Assembly: GCF_020829645.1 (NCBI RefSeq)
Contig: NZ_JAIVFS010000031.1
Coordinates: 27,128 to 91,127, forward strand
Length of the DNA stretch: 64,000 nt
Direction of reading: 5' to 3'
DNA from: Nostoc mirabile CHAB5784
Lineage (GTDB): Bacteria; Cyanobacteriota; Cyanobacteriia; Cyanobacteriales; Nostocaceae
The notes below the pieces were generated by a model. It saw only the letters and a program-made list of their open reading frames with translations. It had not been told where the DNA came from and made no database searches. The position numbers were made by a program, and so were the translations under genes. Positions 7,802 through 15,693 of the stretch are shown here, in pieces (within the stretch, counting starts at the first letter, position 1; each line of letters starts with the position of its first letter).

Positions 7802-9496
7802 CTAGAAAGAAAAAGTAGTGCGGAGCGCACCTACCCAAATCGCGTCGTTGTTATCGTTATGTTCTGGTTTGGTAATCACATAAAAATCTGGAGTAACAGT
7901 GATGTTGTCATTCACCCGGTAGGTGTAGAAAGCCTCTAGGTGTAAAGAAGTACTTGGATCTTCTCGAAGCAGCCCAGCGCTATTTCTGTAATCACTACTC
8001 GTGACTTTAGGCGGTATCCCAACGATAATGCCACCCACGTTGCCTTTCTTAAACAAGTCTGGTAAAGCAACTGTCAGCGCAGTATTAATAATCGTCGCAT
8101 CACTATCACCACCTCTATTTTGATTGGCGCGTGTATAGCCGAACCAACCACCTAAAATTAAGCTCCGACTGGTTCTCCAGTTAAATTGAAATCCGAAGTT
8201 ATCGGTTGTAGTGGAATTTTGTTCAAAAGGATTTCTGGCGAAAGCGCTACCTGTACCACCAGTGACGTTAAAATTAGGGTCATCACCACTAGTGTTATCA
8301 GTATAATATTTGCGGGTGTAGGTCAGACCAATATCTAACTGGCGCGTGGGTGATATGGTTAACTGAGCAAGTGCCAAATTAGTACCATTGAAAAGTCCAC
8401 GGGTAGGGTTAGGAGCCTGATTATTATCTGCTATGTAACCTAAGCTTAATTGCAATTGATCGCTAAACTTATACCCAAAAGCTAAACCCGCACCATCAAA
8501 ACCTGGTCGATAAATGGTATGGTTGAATGTGGCAAACCGAGAAACAGCACCGTTTAGCCCAGCAACCGCACCATTTAAGGTGGGAGTAAACACAGCTGGT
8601 TGAAGCGCTCTAGGCCCTACCCATACAGTAGCTTTTGAGCCTAACGGGAAACGATATGTTAACTGACTCAGATAGGTATCAGCTCTCCCGTCACCATCAA
8701 TGGTAAAACGGGTCATCTGGGTTCCCGTAGTCGTCCCTAAGTTAGGAATGTTATTTCCTGCTGTTAAAAGAGTGGTTAGTTGATCTCTACCTGTAAAGCT
8801 CGTTTGAAAGTTAAGTCTGGCACGATAAGCAAAAAAGGTTTGAGTTCCATCATTTGTATCATCAGCAGGAGTATTATTGGCGCGATCGCCAAATGTATCT
8901 GCTACCAGGAATGTTGCATCACCAATCAGTTTGGTAGTTGTAGAAAACTGATTGGCTTCTATCTTAGCTTGACGCGTCTCTAAAGCATCTACCCGTCCGC
9001 GCAGTGTGGCGAGTTCAGATGCAAATTGTTCTTGCAGTTTTTGCAGAGTAGCTAAGTCTTCCTTTCGTACCAACTCTCCCGTGCTAGTCGCAATCAATTC
9101 GTTGAGGCGATCGAGGGCTGCATTCAAGCCTGCGGCAAATTCATAACGAGTTAGCGCCCGATTACCTTTAAATGTGCCATCTGGATATCCCGTAATCACG
9201 CCATAGCGCTCAACTAGAGACTGCAACGCTTGAAAGGCCCAATCTGTAGGGTTTACATCCGACAGTTGTGATACAGATGTAACTTGCTTTAAGCGATCGC
9301 TAGGAACACCTAAAACTTGCACTTTTACTGTGTTATCCAAGAGTGATGGAGTTCTTTGAGCAATATTCTTGTCAATTGGTATTAATTGCTGTGTCGTCTT
9401 TTCTACTTCAGATGCACTTGCTGCTGAAGATAAAACTATGAGTCCACCTAACAAGGCTGGAATCACTAGCAAATAATTCCACAAAATTTTAAACAT
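7802..9496 (-). CDS. SLH-domain OprB-type outer-membrane porin
   Basis: This is the cyanobacterial somatin/iron-uptake-porin type. A signal peptide starts MFKILWNYLLVIPALLGG and ends near ASA. An SLH domain follows (DVNPTDWAFQALQSLVERY...ITGYPDGTF), then a coiled coil (about residues 130-180, ELATLRGRVDALETRQAKIE), and finally a long beta-rich OprB barrel ending in F. The SLH domain anchors to pectin-like cell-wall polymer and the barrel spans the outer membrane. The frame extends to a GTG at 9514, but the ATG at 9496 starts exactly at the signal peptide. Its gene is divergent from the FAD/Fe-S operon, so a role in uptake of the same solutes is possible but unproven. Confidence 0.88.
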   Translation of the reverse strand: MFKILWNYLLVIPALLGGLIVLSSAASASEVEKTTQQLIPIDKNIAQRTPSLLDNTVKVQVLGVPSDRLKQVTSVSQLSDVNPTDWAFQALQSLVERYGVITGYPDGTFKGNRALTRYEFAAGLNAALDRLNELIATSTGELVRKEDLATLQKLQEQFASELATLRGRVDALETRQAKIEANQFSTTTKLIGDATFLVADTFGDRANNTPADDTNDGTQTFFAYRARLNFQTSFTGRDQLTTLLTAGNNIPNLGTTTGTQMTRFTIDGDGRADTYLSQLTYRFPLGSKATVWVGPRALQPAVFTPTLNGAVAGLNGAVSRFATFNHTIYRPGFDGAGLAFGYKFSDQLQLSLGYIADNNQAPNPTRGLFNGTNLALAQLTISPTRQLDIGLTYTRKYYTDNTSGDDPNFNVTGGTGSAFARNPFEQNSTTTDNFGFQFNWRTSRSLILGGWFGYTRANQNRGGDSDATIINTALTVALPDLFKKGNVGGIIVGIPPKVTSSDYRNSAGLLREDPSTSLHLEAFYTYRVNDNITVTPDFYVITKPEHNDNNDAIWVGALRTTFSF

Positions 9497-9912
9497 GGGT
9501 TGTTTGTTCCTCACACAATATCAACTTAATTTCGTTGGTTAATCTTTTTTATTAGCTACAAGAACTTGTGGAAGAGCGAACATCCGGATATACAGCAGAA
9601 TTCAGGAGCAGATTATCTAAAGATTGCTATAGGTTGCTCAGTAAAACTATTATTGTTTCAAGCCTTTTAACAATCCAATCATCAAGCAAGAATCGCACTC
9701 CTTGCACTTGTTTAGAGAAACTCAGTAAACCACAGTAAGTCTATCGAAATTTAGTGGTTTACGAACTAACTTTGGATATTTGCACAAAACACAGTAAAAA
9801 GCAAGTGTCCTTTGAGGGATAGAAAATTTATTTTACAGAACTTTACGTTTTAATTTGTTTGTAAAAGTGCTTGCTTTTTGTTAGAAACTGTGAAAAGCTT
9901 TGTTATATCAAT

Positions 9913-9946
9913 AAACTACGGTTAATCGATCAGATTAAAGTAGTTT
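9913..9946 (+). promoter_or_regulatory. 34-bp palindrome with downstream TATAAT (candidate activator site, site 2)
   Basis: Arms AAACTAC (9913-9919) and GTAGTTT (9940-9946) span 34 bp, the same span as the site before ssuD, and the two share the first eight bases and last seven bases exactly. TATAAT follows at 9951-9956 on the plus strand. There is no good -35 hexamer at the right distance; the palindrome occupies that place. This layout suits an activator-dependent promoter for the FAD/Fe-S operon. Confidence 0.6.
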
Positions 9947-9997
9947 AAGCTATAATAATCTGCTAGTAACCTGCTTTCAGGAGCCGCAATGAGCCTA

Positions 9998-10095
9998 CTA
10001 GTACAGCATGGCGTAAATAAACCACCCATTCTAAATCAATGAAACGCTTATGCTGTATACCTGTTTGAATTTTGAATTCCGCCTTGCGGTACTAG
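9998..10095. mobile_element. 98-bp CTAGTAC-ended MITE-like element, copy A
   Basis: It begins CTAGTACAGCATGGCG and ends CCGCCTTGCGGTACTAG, imperfect terminal inverted repeats. A 99-bp relative with the same two ends lies at 49095-49193. It sits between the palindrome/TATAAT and the start of the FAD oxidoreductase gene, so it would be part of a long 5' leader. Confidence 0.65.
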
Positions 10096-10198
10096 TAAGG
10101 TATCAAGTAGGTAAGCAAACAGATTTCGGATAGTGTGCAGCATCGATGGGTTGAAGACTTGATGCTTAAGACTTTATCGGTGGGGGAAGATATTTTAA

Positions 10199-11818
10199 AT
10201 GCTGAAAACGTTAACAACCGATTTTGAACTTGACCTCCAAGCAGATGTGTTGGTAATTGGGGGTGGGCCGGCTGGCACTTGGGCGGCTTGGAGTGCTGCA
10301 TCAAGTGGAGCTAAAGTTGTCCTGGTAGACAAAGGATATTGTGGTACGACTGGATGCGCTGCTGCATCTGGTAATGGTGTGTGGTATGTGCCACCTGACC
10401 CAGAAGCACGAGAAACAGCAAAAGCAAGTCGGGAATCGTTGGGTGGGTTTTTATCCGATCGCAACTGGATGGATCGGGTATTGAATCAGACCTACGTAAA
10501 CGTCAATCAGTTAGCAGAGTGGGGTTATCCCTTTCCTACCGACGATGAAGGTAAACCCTATCGGCGATCGCTGCAAGGGCCTGAGTATATGCGCTTAATG
10601 CGGCGGCAAATTCAACGGGCAGGAGTCAAGATTTTAGACAACAGCCCCGCCTTAGAATTACTGGTAGATGACGATGGTGCTGTTGCTGGTGCAACAGGTG
10701 TGAACCGTCAAACTGGTAGTAAATGGGTAGTGCGATCGCAGTCCACAATTATCGCAACAGGTGGCTGTGCGTTTCTCAGTAAAGCGTTAGGATGCAACGT
10801 CCTGACAGGGGATGGTTATCTGATGGCGGCAGAAGCAGGAGCCGAGATGTCGGGTATGGAATTTTCTAATGCTTATGGCATCTCTCCCGCCTTTTCTTCA
10901 GTCACCAAAACCCTGTTTTATAATTGGGCAACCTTCACCTACGAAGATGGTAGTGTGATTCCGGGTGCAAGTTCTCATAGACGTTCAGTAATTGCCCAGA
11001 CATTGTTGCAACAGCCAGTTTACGCCATCATAGACAAAGCGGCTGAATCGATGCGGGCATCTATGCGTTTAGCGCAACCCAACTTCTTTTTACCCTTTGA
11101 CCGTGCAGGTATTGATCCATTTACTCAACGTTTTCCTGTGACTCTGCGCCTAGAAGGAACAGTGCGCGGTACGGGAGGAATTCGGATTGTAGATGAGAGT
11201 TGTGCCAGTTCTGTGCGGGGACTTTATGCAGCAGGAGATGCCGCCACACGCGAACTGATTTGTGGTGGATTTACTGGTGGTGGTAGCCACAATGCAGCTT
11301 GGGCAATATCTTCTGGCTATTGGTCGGGGAAATCGGCTGCTGAATATAGCCGCAGTTTGGGAGAACACAAAACTCAACGACTAGTTTTGGGTGTTGGAGA
11401 GGTAGTATTACAAAGCGATCGCTCTCAAACCTTAGCAACTGATGAAGTAATTCAGGCAGTCCAAGCTGAAGTATTTCCTTACGAAAAGAACTATTTCCGT
11501 ACAGAACAAGGCTTAAGCGAGTCTTTGGGTAGGCTAAATCATCTTTGGCAAGAACTCCGCAGTAGCCAGGTAACATCAGATAAAGAGCTAATTCGGGCGC
11601 GAGAAGCGGCGGCGATGGTAGCCACAGCGAGGTGGATGTACAGCAGTGCCATTGAACGTAAAGAAACTCGTGGTATGCACAAACATCTAGATTATCCAGA
11701 ACTTGATGTTAACCAGCAACATCACCTGATTAGCGGTGGATTAGATCAAGTCTGGGTGAAAACTCAACCTTTACATAGTACAGAAAAGTCACAACCCAAA
11801 ATAGGAGCATTAGTGTGA
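10199..11818 (+). CDS. FAD-dependent oxidoreductase, AprA/fumarate-reductase flavoprotein-like
   Basis: The 539-residue protein opens with the dinucleotide-binding motif DVLVIGGGPAGTWAAWSAA and a G-T-T-G-C-A-A-A-S-G-N-G stretch of the fumarate reductase/AprA flavoprotein fold. STIIATGGCAF lies near residue 182 and the FAD-closing segment RGLYAAGDAATRELICGGFTG lies near residue 340. It is shorter than dissimilatory APS reductase alpha chains. Its stop overlaps the next gene, a two-cluster ferredoxin, so the two form an AprAB-like pair. In this sulfonate-type locus a role in oxidising or reducing a sulfur compound is plausible, but the substrate is unknown. A cyanobacterium is not expected to use dissimilatory APS reduction. 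Confidence 0.75.
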   Translation: MLKTLTTDFELDLQADVLVIGGGPAGTWAAWSAASSGAKVVLVDKGYCGTTGCAAASGNGVWYVPPDPEARETAKASRESLGGFLSDRNWMDRVLNQTYVNVNQLAEWGYPFPTDDEGKPYRRSLQGPEYMRLMRRQIQRAGVKILDNSPALELLVDDDGAVAGATGVNRQTGSKWVVRSQSTIIATGGCAFLSKALGCNVLTGDGYLMAAEAGAEMSGMEFSNAYGISPAFSSVTKTLFYNWATFTYEDGSVIPGASSHRRSVIAQTLLQQPVYAIIDKAAESMRASMRLAQPNFFLPFDRAGIDPFTQRFPVTLRLEGTVRGTGGIRIVDESCASSVRGLYAAGDAATRELICGGFTGGGSHNAAWAISSGYWSGKSAAEYSRSLGEHKTQRLVLGVGEVVLQSDRSQTLATDEVIQAVQAEVFPYEKNYFRTEQGLSESLGRLNHLWQELRSSQVTSDKELIRAREAAAMVATARWMYSSAIERKETRGMHKHLDYPELDVNQQHHLISGGLDQVWVKTQPLHSTEKSQPKIGALV

Positions 11819-12144
11819 TTGAGTTGGTCAGCGAGTCGCGGTGCATAGAATGTAATATCTGCGTGAACATTTGTCCAACCAACGTATTTGACAGAGTACC
11901 CGATGCGCCGCCAACTATTGCCCGACAGAGTGACTGCCAAACCTGTTATATGTGCGAATTGTATTGTCCAGTTGACGCTCTTTATGTTGCACCAGAAAGC
12001 GATATGAAGACTTCAGTCAATGAGGCAGAATTGGTAGAAGTTGGGCTACTGGGTAGTTACCGTGAAAACATCGGTTGGGGACATAAACGCACCTCAACAG
12101 CAAAAGCCGATCAAACATTCCAAATTCTGAAGCAGATGAAATAG
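11815..12144 (+). CDS. 4Fe-4S dicluster ferredoxin, AprB-like subunit
   Basis: The 109-residue protein has two classic cluster motifs, CIECNICVNICP near residue 11 and CQTCYMCELYCP near residue 43, so it should bind two [4Fe-4S] clusters. It begins with GTG at 11815, overlapping the stop of the flavoprotein gene by 4 bp, with AGGAG at 11803-11807 as its ribosome-binding site. This translational coupling implies a 1:1 complex in which it passes electrons to or from the FAD subunit. It is shorter than true AprB and lacks its C-terminal tail region. Confidence 0.85.
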   Translation: MIELVSESRCIECNICVNICPTNVFDRVPDAPPTIARQSDCQTCYMCELYCPVDALYVAPESDMKTSVNEAELVEVGLLGSYRENIGWGHKRTSTAKADQTFQILKQMK

Positions 12145-12260
12145 TACGGCAAAGAAAAGAGTCATGCTGGCATTAAAGAAGGCAGGAGGCAAGAAGCAGG
12201 AAGCAGAACGTAGTCCTAGAAAAGTTAGGGATTTTGAGTCTAGTGACTGTTTTAAAACTC

Positions 12261-12378
12261 GAAGATCCCCTAACCCCCCTTAAAAAGGGGGGAAAAGAAA
12301 TTCTAAAACCCCTTCTTAAAGAAGGGGGAAAAGAAATTCTTAAAGCCCCCCTTTTTAAGGGGGGTTGGGGGGATCTTC
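12261..12378. repeat. GATCCCC...AAAAAGGGG palindromic repeat, copy 2
   Basis: The element runs from GAAGATCCCC to GGGGATCTTC and has three CCCC/GGGG hairpin blocks. It is fully open in the frame of the downstream substrate-binding protein and would add about 65 spurious residues if an upstream start were used. Confidence 0.75.
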
Positions 12379-12428
12379 AAAGACTAGGTTGCTTAACGAG
12401 AGGTTTGAAAACACGCCCTATATACCTT

Positions 12429-13439
12429 ATGTCTAGTACGAGATTATCAACCTCAATGGCTTGTATCCTACTGCTACTAACTACAGGATGTAGCCAAGGG
12501 GAAACAAAATCTGCTCAATCTATTGAGGCTATTAAGGCCAATAGTGCTGTAGCTGCATCTAACAACATTTCTACCCTACGTATAGGTTATGTAGGTAGTT
12601 CAGAACCTACAGGGCCACTTGGTTGGGCAAAGAAAAAAGGAATATTAGATAGTGAGTTGCAAAAAGCGGGATTTAAAAACATTACTTTTGCAAGGTTTCC
12701 TAACGGGCCGGATCTAAATGAGGCGCTTGTCGCCGGACAATTAGATGTTGGCTCTTTAGGGGATACACCAGCCATAGTTTTGAGAGCGAGGGGTCAGGAA
12801 ACCCGATTATTGCGGATTACTCAATTTAATACAACCGCCTGGTTAGTAGCGAAAAAGAATGGGGCGCGATCGCTTGCTGAACTCAAAGGTGAAAAAATAG
12901 CTACCCAAAAAGGTTCTTATATGCATCGATACCTGCTGGGTCTGTTAGCTGAAGCTAAAATTGCCAAGGATGTAAAAGTTGTTCATTTGATGACTACTGA
13001 GGCAAAAGCTGCTTTAGAACGTGGTGATATAGCTGCTTATGCAACTTCAAGTGATCTGGGGCCTTTTCTGAAATCACAAGGGTTTCCAGTGATTGATTCT
13101 TCTGCGAATCATAAGGGTTTATCTGGAACATCATTAGTTGTAGCAACCGAAAACTTTCTGGCTAAACAACCTGATTTTCCCCAGAAATTTAATGCAATTC
13201 TCACAGAAGCAGCCAAAGATTTAAAAGCTAATTCTGAAGAATATTATCAGTATCACGCCCAAACTACTAAATATCCCCTCGATATCATCAAAGTATCGTA
13301 TCCGCTCAAACAAGTATCAGAAGAACCATTACCAGCCGAGGGTGTGAAACTTGTAGAGGGGACAAAGAAGTTTTTAGTTTCGCAGGGTTTGGCGAAGTCG
13401 GACTTTAAATTAACCGATTGGGTTGCTGAAGAAAAATAG
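12429..13439 (+). CDS. SsuA/TauA-like substrate-binding lipoprotein
   Basis: The protein is a periplasmic binding lipoprotein of the SsuA/TauA/NMT1-like fold. The signal is MSSTRLSTSMACILLLLTTGC with Cys in a lipobox. The mature domain shows IGYVGSSEPTGPLGWAKKKG, then DLNEALVAGQLDVGSLGDTPA and SLAELKGEKIATQKGS, the usual sulfonate/nitrate-type pattern. The frame is open from 12234, but that extension is translated repeat DNA; the ATG at 12429 sits at the signal peptide and is chosen (336 residues). It lies 284 bp after the Fe-S gene, so it may belong to that transcript. It is more divergent than the five other binding-protein genes nearby. Confidence 0.85.
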   Translation: MSSTRLSTSMACILLLLTTGCSQGETKSAQSIEAIKANSAVAASNNISTLRIGYVGSSEPTGPLGWAKKKGILDSELQKAGFKNITFARFPNGPDLNEALVAGQLDVGSLGDTPAIVLRARGQETRLLRITQFNTTAWLVAKKNGARSLAELKGEKIATQKGSYMHRYLLGLLAEAKIAKDVKVVHLMTTEAKAALERGDIAAYATSSDLGPFLKSQGFPVIDSSANHKGLSGTSLVVATENFLAKQPDFPQKFNAILTEAAKDLKANSEEYYQYHAQTTKYPLDIIKVSYPLKQVSEEPLPAEGVKLVEGTKKFLVSQGLAKSDFKLTDWVAEEK

Positions 13440-13548
13440 GGAGTGGGGGAGATGAGGGAGATGAGGGAGATGAGGAGGCAGAAATCAGTAACTTTTTTGA
13501 GCAAGAGAAACAAATTTTTGTAATTAAGTCTTTCAAAAGCGCAATCTT

Positions 13549-13815
13549 CAGGCTCAAAGTTGCAACTTCCAGGCTCAAAGGTGCAACTTCCAGGCTCAAA
13601 GGCTCAACTCCCAGGCTCAAAGGCTCAACTTTCAAGCTCAAAGGCTCAACTTCCAAGCTCAAAGGCTCAACTCCCAGGCTCAAAGGCTCAACTTTCAGGG
13701 TTAAAGGCTCAACTTTCAGGCTCAAAGGCTCAACTTTCAGGCTCAAAGGCTCAACTTCCAGGCTCAAAGGCTCAACTCTCAGGCTCAAAGGCTCAACTCT
13801 CAGGCTCAAAGGCTT
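13549..13815. repeat. 21-bp tandem repeat array, about 12.7 copies
   Basis: The unit is CAGGCTCAAAGGCTCAACTTT with small variation and an exact 21-bp period (start positions 13549, 13570 ... 13801). Because 21 is a multiple of three, frames stay open on both strands and encode heptapeptide strings. No start signal or conserved protein supports coding. The bases before it (13440-13548) are low-complexity GGGGGAGATGAG-type repeats. Confidence 0.9.
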
Positions 13816-13903
13816 CCTACTTCCCTCCTAACTAATAATTCCTTGATGCTACAGAGCAAGTATCTGTGGAATCAATCGAAAATCTAAAATCTAAAATTGT
13901 TTA

Positions 13904-14026
13904 AGGGACTTCCAAGAAATAAATTATCCAAATAAACGAACCACAGAGGCACAGAGAACACAGAGGAATAAGGAGGAGAGAGTTTTTTCGCCAGTTTTTT
14001 GAGTATTTTTTTATTTGGAAGTCCCT
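13904..14026. mobile_element. MITE-like element with AGGGACTTCC ends, copy 1 (TA-flanked)
   Basis: Terminal repeats AGGGACTTCCAA and TTGGAAGTCCCT bound about 123 bp, with TA just outside the left end and overlapping the right end. A 111-bp relative in opposite orientation lies at 28226-28336. It ends 29 bp before the first amidohydrolase gene. Confidence 0.75.
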
Positions 14027-14055
14027 AATCCTTTTGAAAATTCAGGTAAAATGCT

Positions 14056-15540
14056 ATGACTATTGCACTAGACCGTCCCAAGAAAACCAAGTCTGCTCAA
14101 ATTCGGGAAAAATTGGGTTATCCGATCATTGATACTGATGTACATACCCAAGAGTTTCCCCCAGCATTTTTGGAATATTTAGAGCAAGTTGGTGGAACTG
14201 CGATCGCAGAACGTTTCCAAGAACACTTACCCGGTGCATCTCGCTCTAAATGGTTTAAGCAATCTTGGGATGAACGCCGCACTTACCGCACCGCCCGCCC
14301 TCCTTTCTGGACTCGTCCTACTAACGATCCCCTAAATTTAGCTACCGTTAGTTTGCCAAAGTTACTGCATGAACGCTTGCAAGAAGCTGGTACAGACTTT
14401 GCAGTTGTGTACCCCAACTTGGCAACGATGGCGCCACACATTGGTAATGAAGAAATGCGGCGGGCTGTGTGCCGTGCAGCTAACACCTACCACGCTGATA
14501 TTTTCCGTCCTTATAGCGATCGCTTAACACCCATTGCTGCTATTCCCATGAATACGCCCGAAGAGGCGATCGCAGAATTGGAATATGCGGTGAAGGTTTT
14601 GGGACTCAAAGCCATTCAAATCCCCGGACATATCCGCCGCCCGATTCCCGCCTTCGAGAAGTATGGCGAAGAAGTAGCTAACGAAGCCATCTGGATTGAC
14701 ACCTTTGGCTTGGATAGTAAGTATGATTACGATCCCTTCTGGGCGAAGTGCGTAGAACTGAAAGTTGTACCCACCACCCACTCTTCCGGTATGGGCTGGA
14801 TCAATCGGCGTTCCATTAGCAATTACCAATACAACCATATTGGTCACTTTGCTTCGGCTGGGGAAGCACTGTGTAAATCTTTATTCTTTGGTGGTGTAAC
14901 TCACCGCTTCCCCACACTCAAGTTTGCCTTTTTAGAAGGAGGTTCAGCTTGGGGTGCTAGTTTGTACACCGATTTGATTTGGCATTGGGATACCCGCAAT
15001 AAAGACCATTTGGTAGAAAATAACAATCCCGCCAATGTTAATTATGAAGAACTGCTAGAATTCTATACCCGCTATGGTGGTGAATTAGTACATGGTCGTT
15101 TGGATCAACTAGGCAGTGGTTTAGGTTTCCACGCTGACTTAGTATCTCCCTTAGAACCAGGCGATTTGGATGAATTCGCCGTAGCAGGAGTTACCAAGCC
15201 AGAGGATATCCGCGATCGCTTTTTGAATCATTTTTACTTCGGGACAGAATCAGATGATACCCGTGTAGCTCAAGCTTTTAACCGTAAAGCTAATCCTTAT
15301 GGCGATCGGGTTAAAGCATTTTTAGGTTCCGATTCTGGTCATTGGGATGTACCTGATATTACTGCGATCGCTGCTAATACTTATTCAATGGTAGAACGCA
15401 AGATTATCAGCGAAGAAGATTTACAATATTTCCTGTCAATTCATCCCTTGGAGTTGTACACCAGCCTGAATCGTGACTTCTTCAAAGGTACGGCTGTCGA
15501 GAAAACCGCAGATGAATTTTTGGCTAGCGCCGGACGTTAA
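14056..15540 (+). CDS. Amidohydrolase family 2 (ACMSD-like) metal-dependent hydrolase, paralogue 1
   Basis: The 494-residue protein belongs to the amidohydrolase-related family (PF04909 type), whose members include metal-dependent decarboxylases and hydrolases. Seen are the N-terminal metal motif region YPIIDTDVHTQEF (D-x-H), a GLKAIQIPGHIRRP barrel strand, THSSGMGW with a likely metal His, KFAFLEGGSAWGASL, and the C-terminal SDSGHWDVPD. At nearly 500 residues it is longer than simple ACMSD enzymes (about 340). It is followed by a tandem copy. The reaction is unknown. It lies inside the organosulfur-type locus, with a HIP1-rich, normal base composition. Confidence 0.8.
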   Translation: MTIALDRPKKTKSAQIREKLGYPIIDTDVHTQEFPPAFLEYLEQVGGTAIAERFQEHLPGASRSKWFKQSWDERRTYRTARPPFWTRPTNDPLNLATVSLPKLLHERLQEAGTDFAVVYPNLATMAPHIGNEEMRRAVCRAANTYHADIFRPYSDRLTPIAAIPMNTPEEAIAELEYAVKVLGLKAIQIPGHIRRPIPAFEKYGEEVANEAIWIDTFGLDSKYDYDPFWAKCVELKVVPTTHSSGMGWINRRSISNYQYNHIGHFASAGEALCKSLFFGGVTHRFPTLKFAFLEGGSAWGASLYTDLIWHWDTRNKDHLVENNNPANVNYEELLEFYTRYGGELVHGRLDQLGSGLGFHADLVSPLEPGDLDEFAVAGVTKPEDIRDRFLNHFYFGTESDDTRVAQAFNRKANPYGDRVKAFLGSDSGHWDVPDITAIAANTYSMVERKIISEEDLQYFLSIHPLELYTSLNRDFFKGTAVEKTADEFLASAGR

Positions 15541-15573
15541 TTCCATCTTCTCGTTATGTCACTCAATCTTGAT

Positions 15574-15651
15574 GATCCCCCCAACCCCCCTTAAAAAGGG
15601 GGGTAAAAAATGGATCAATTCCCGCCTTAAAAACGGGGGCTAGGGGGGATC
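15574..15651. repeat. GATCCCCC...GGGGGATC palindromic repeat, copy 3
   Basis: It fills most of the 153-bp space between the two amidohydrolase genes and can form hairpins. It resembles the units at 5602-5679 and 12261-12378, with more divergence in the second half. Confidence 0.7.
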
Positions 15652-15693
15652 TAAAGATACACAAATCTTTTGAATAATTTAGGGTAAACTATC

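Larger units (their letters stand above)
9497..10198. other. Divergent intergenic region, porin / FAD oxidoreductase
   Basis: About 700 bp with no supportable gene. It contains the 34-bp palindrome at 9913-9946, a consensus -10 hexamer at 9951-9956, an inverted repeat AAACCAC/GTGGTTT (about 9726-9760) and a short palindromic element at 9998-10095 close to the rightward gene. Confidence 0.6.

Noticed and set aside
10199..12144. True dissimilatory APS reductase (aprBA)
   Set aside because: Both subunits are too short, gene order is flavoprotein first, and no sat, dsr or qmo genes are present; only fold-level resemblance is claimed.
12234..12428. Upstream extension of the substrate-binding protein
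   Set aside because: The extra residues are the translated GATCCCC/GGGGATC repeat, whereas the ATG at 12429 lies directly at a lipoprotein signal peptide.
13405..13835. Long open frames on both strands (heptapeptide strings such as SLKVEPL and GSKAQLS)
   Set aside because: They are produced by a 21-bp tandem repeat, which keeps several frames open. No ribosome-binding site or non-repeat domain supports a gene.
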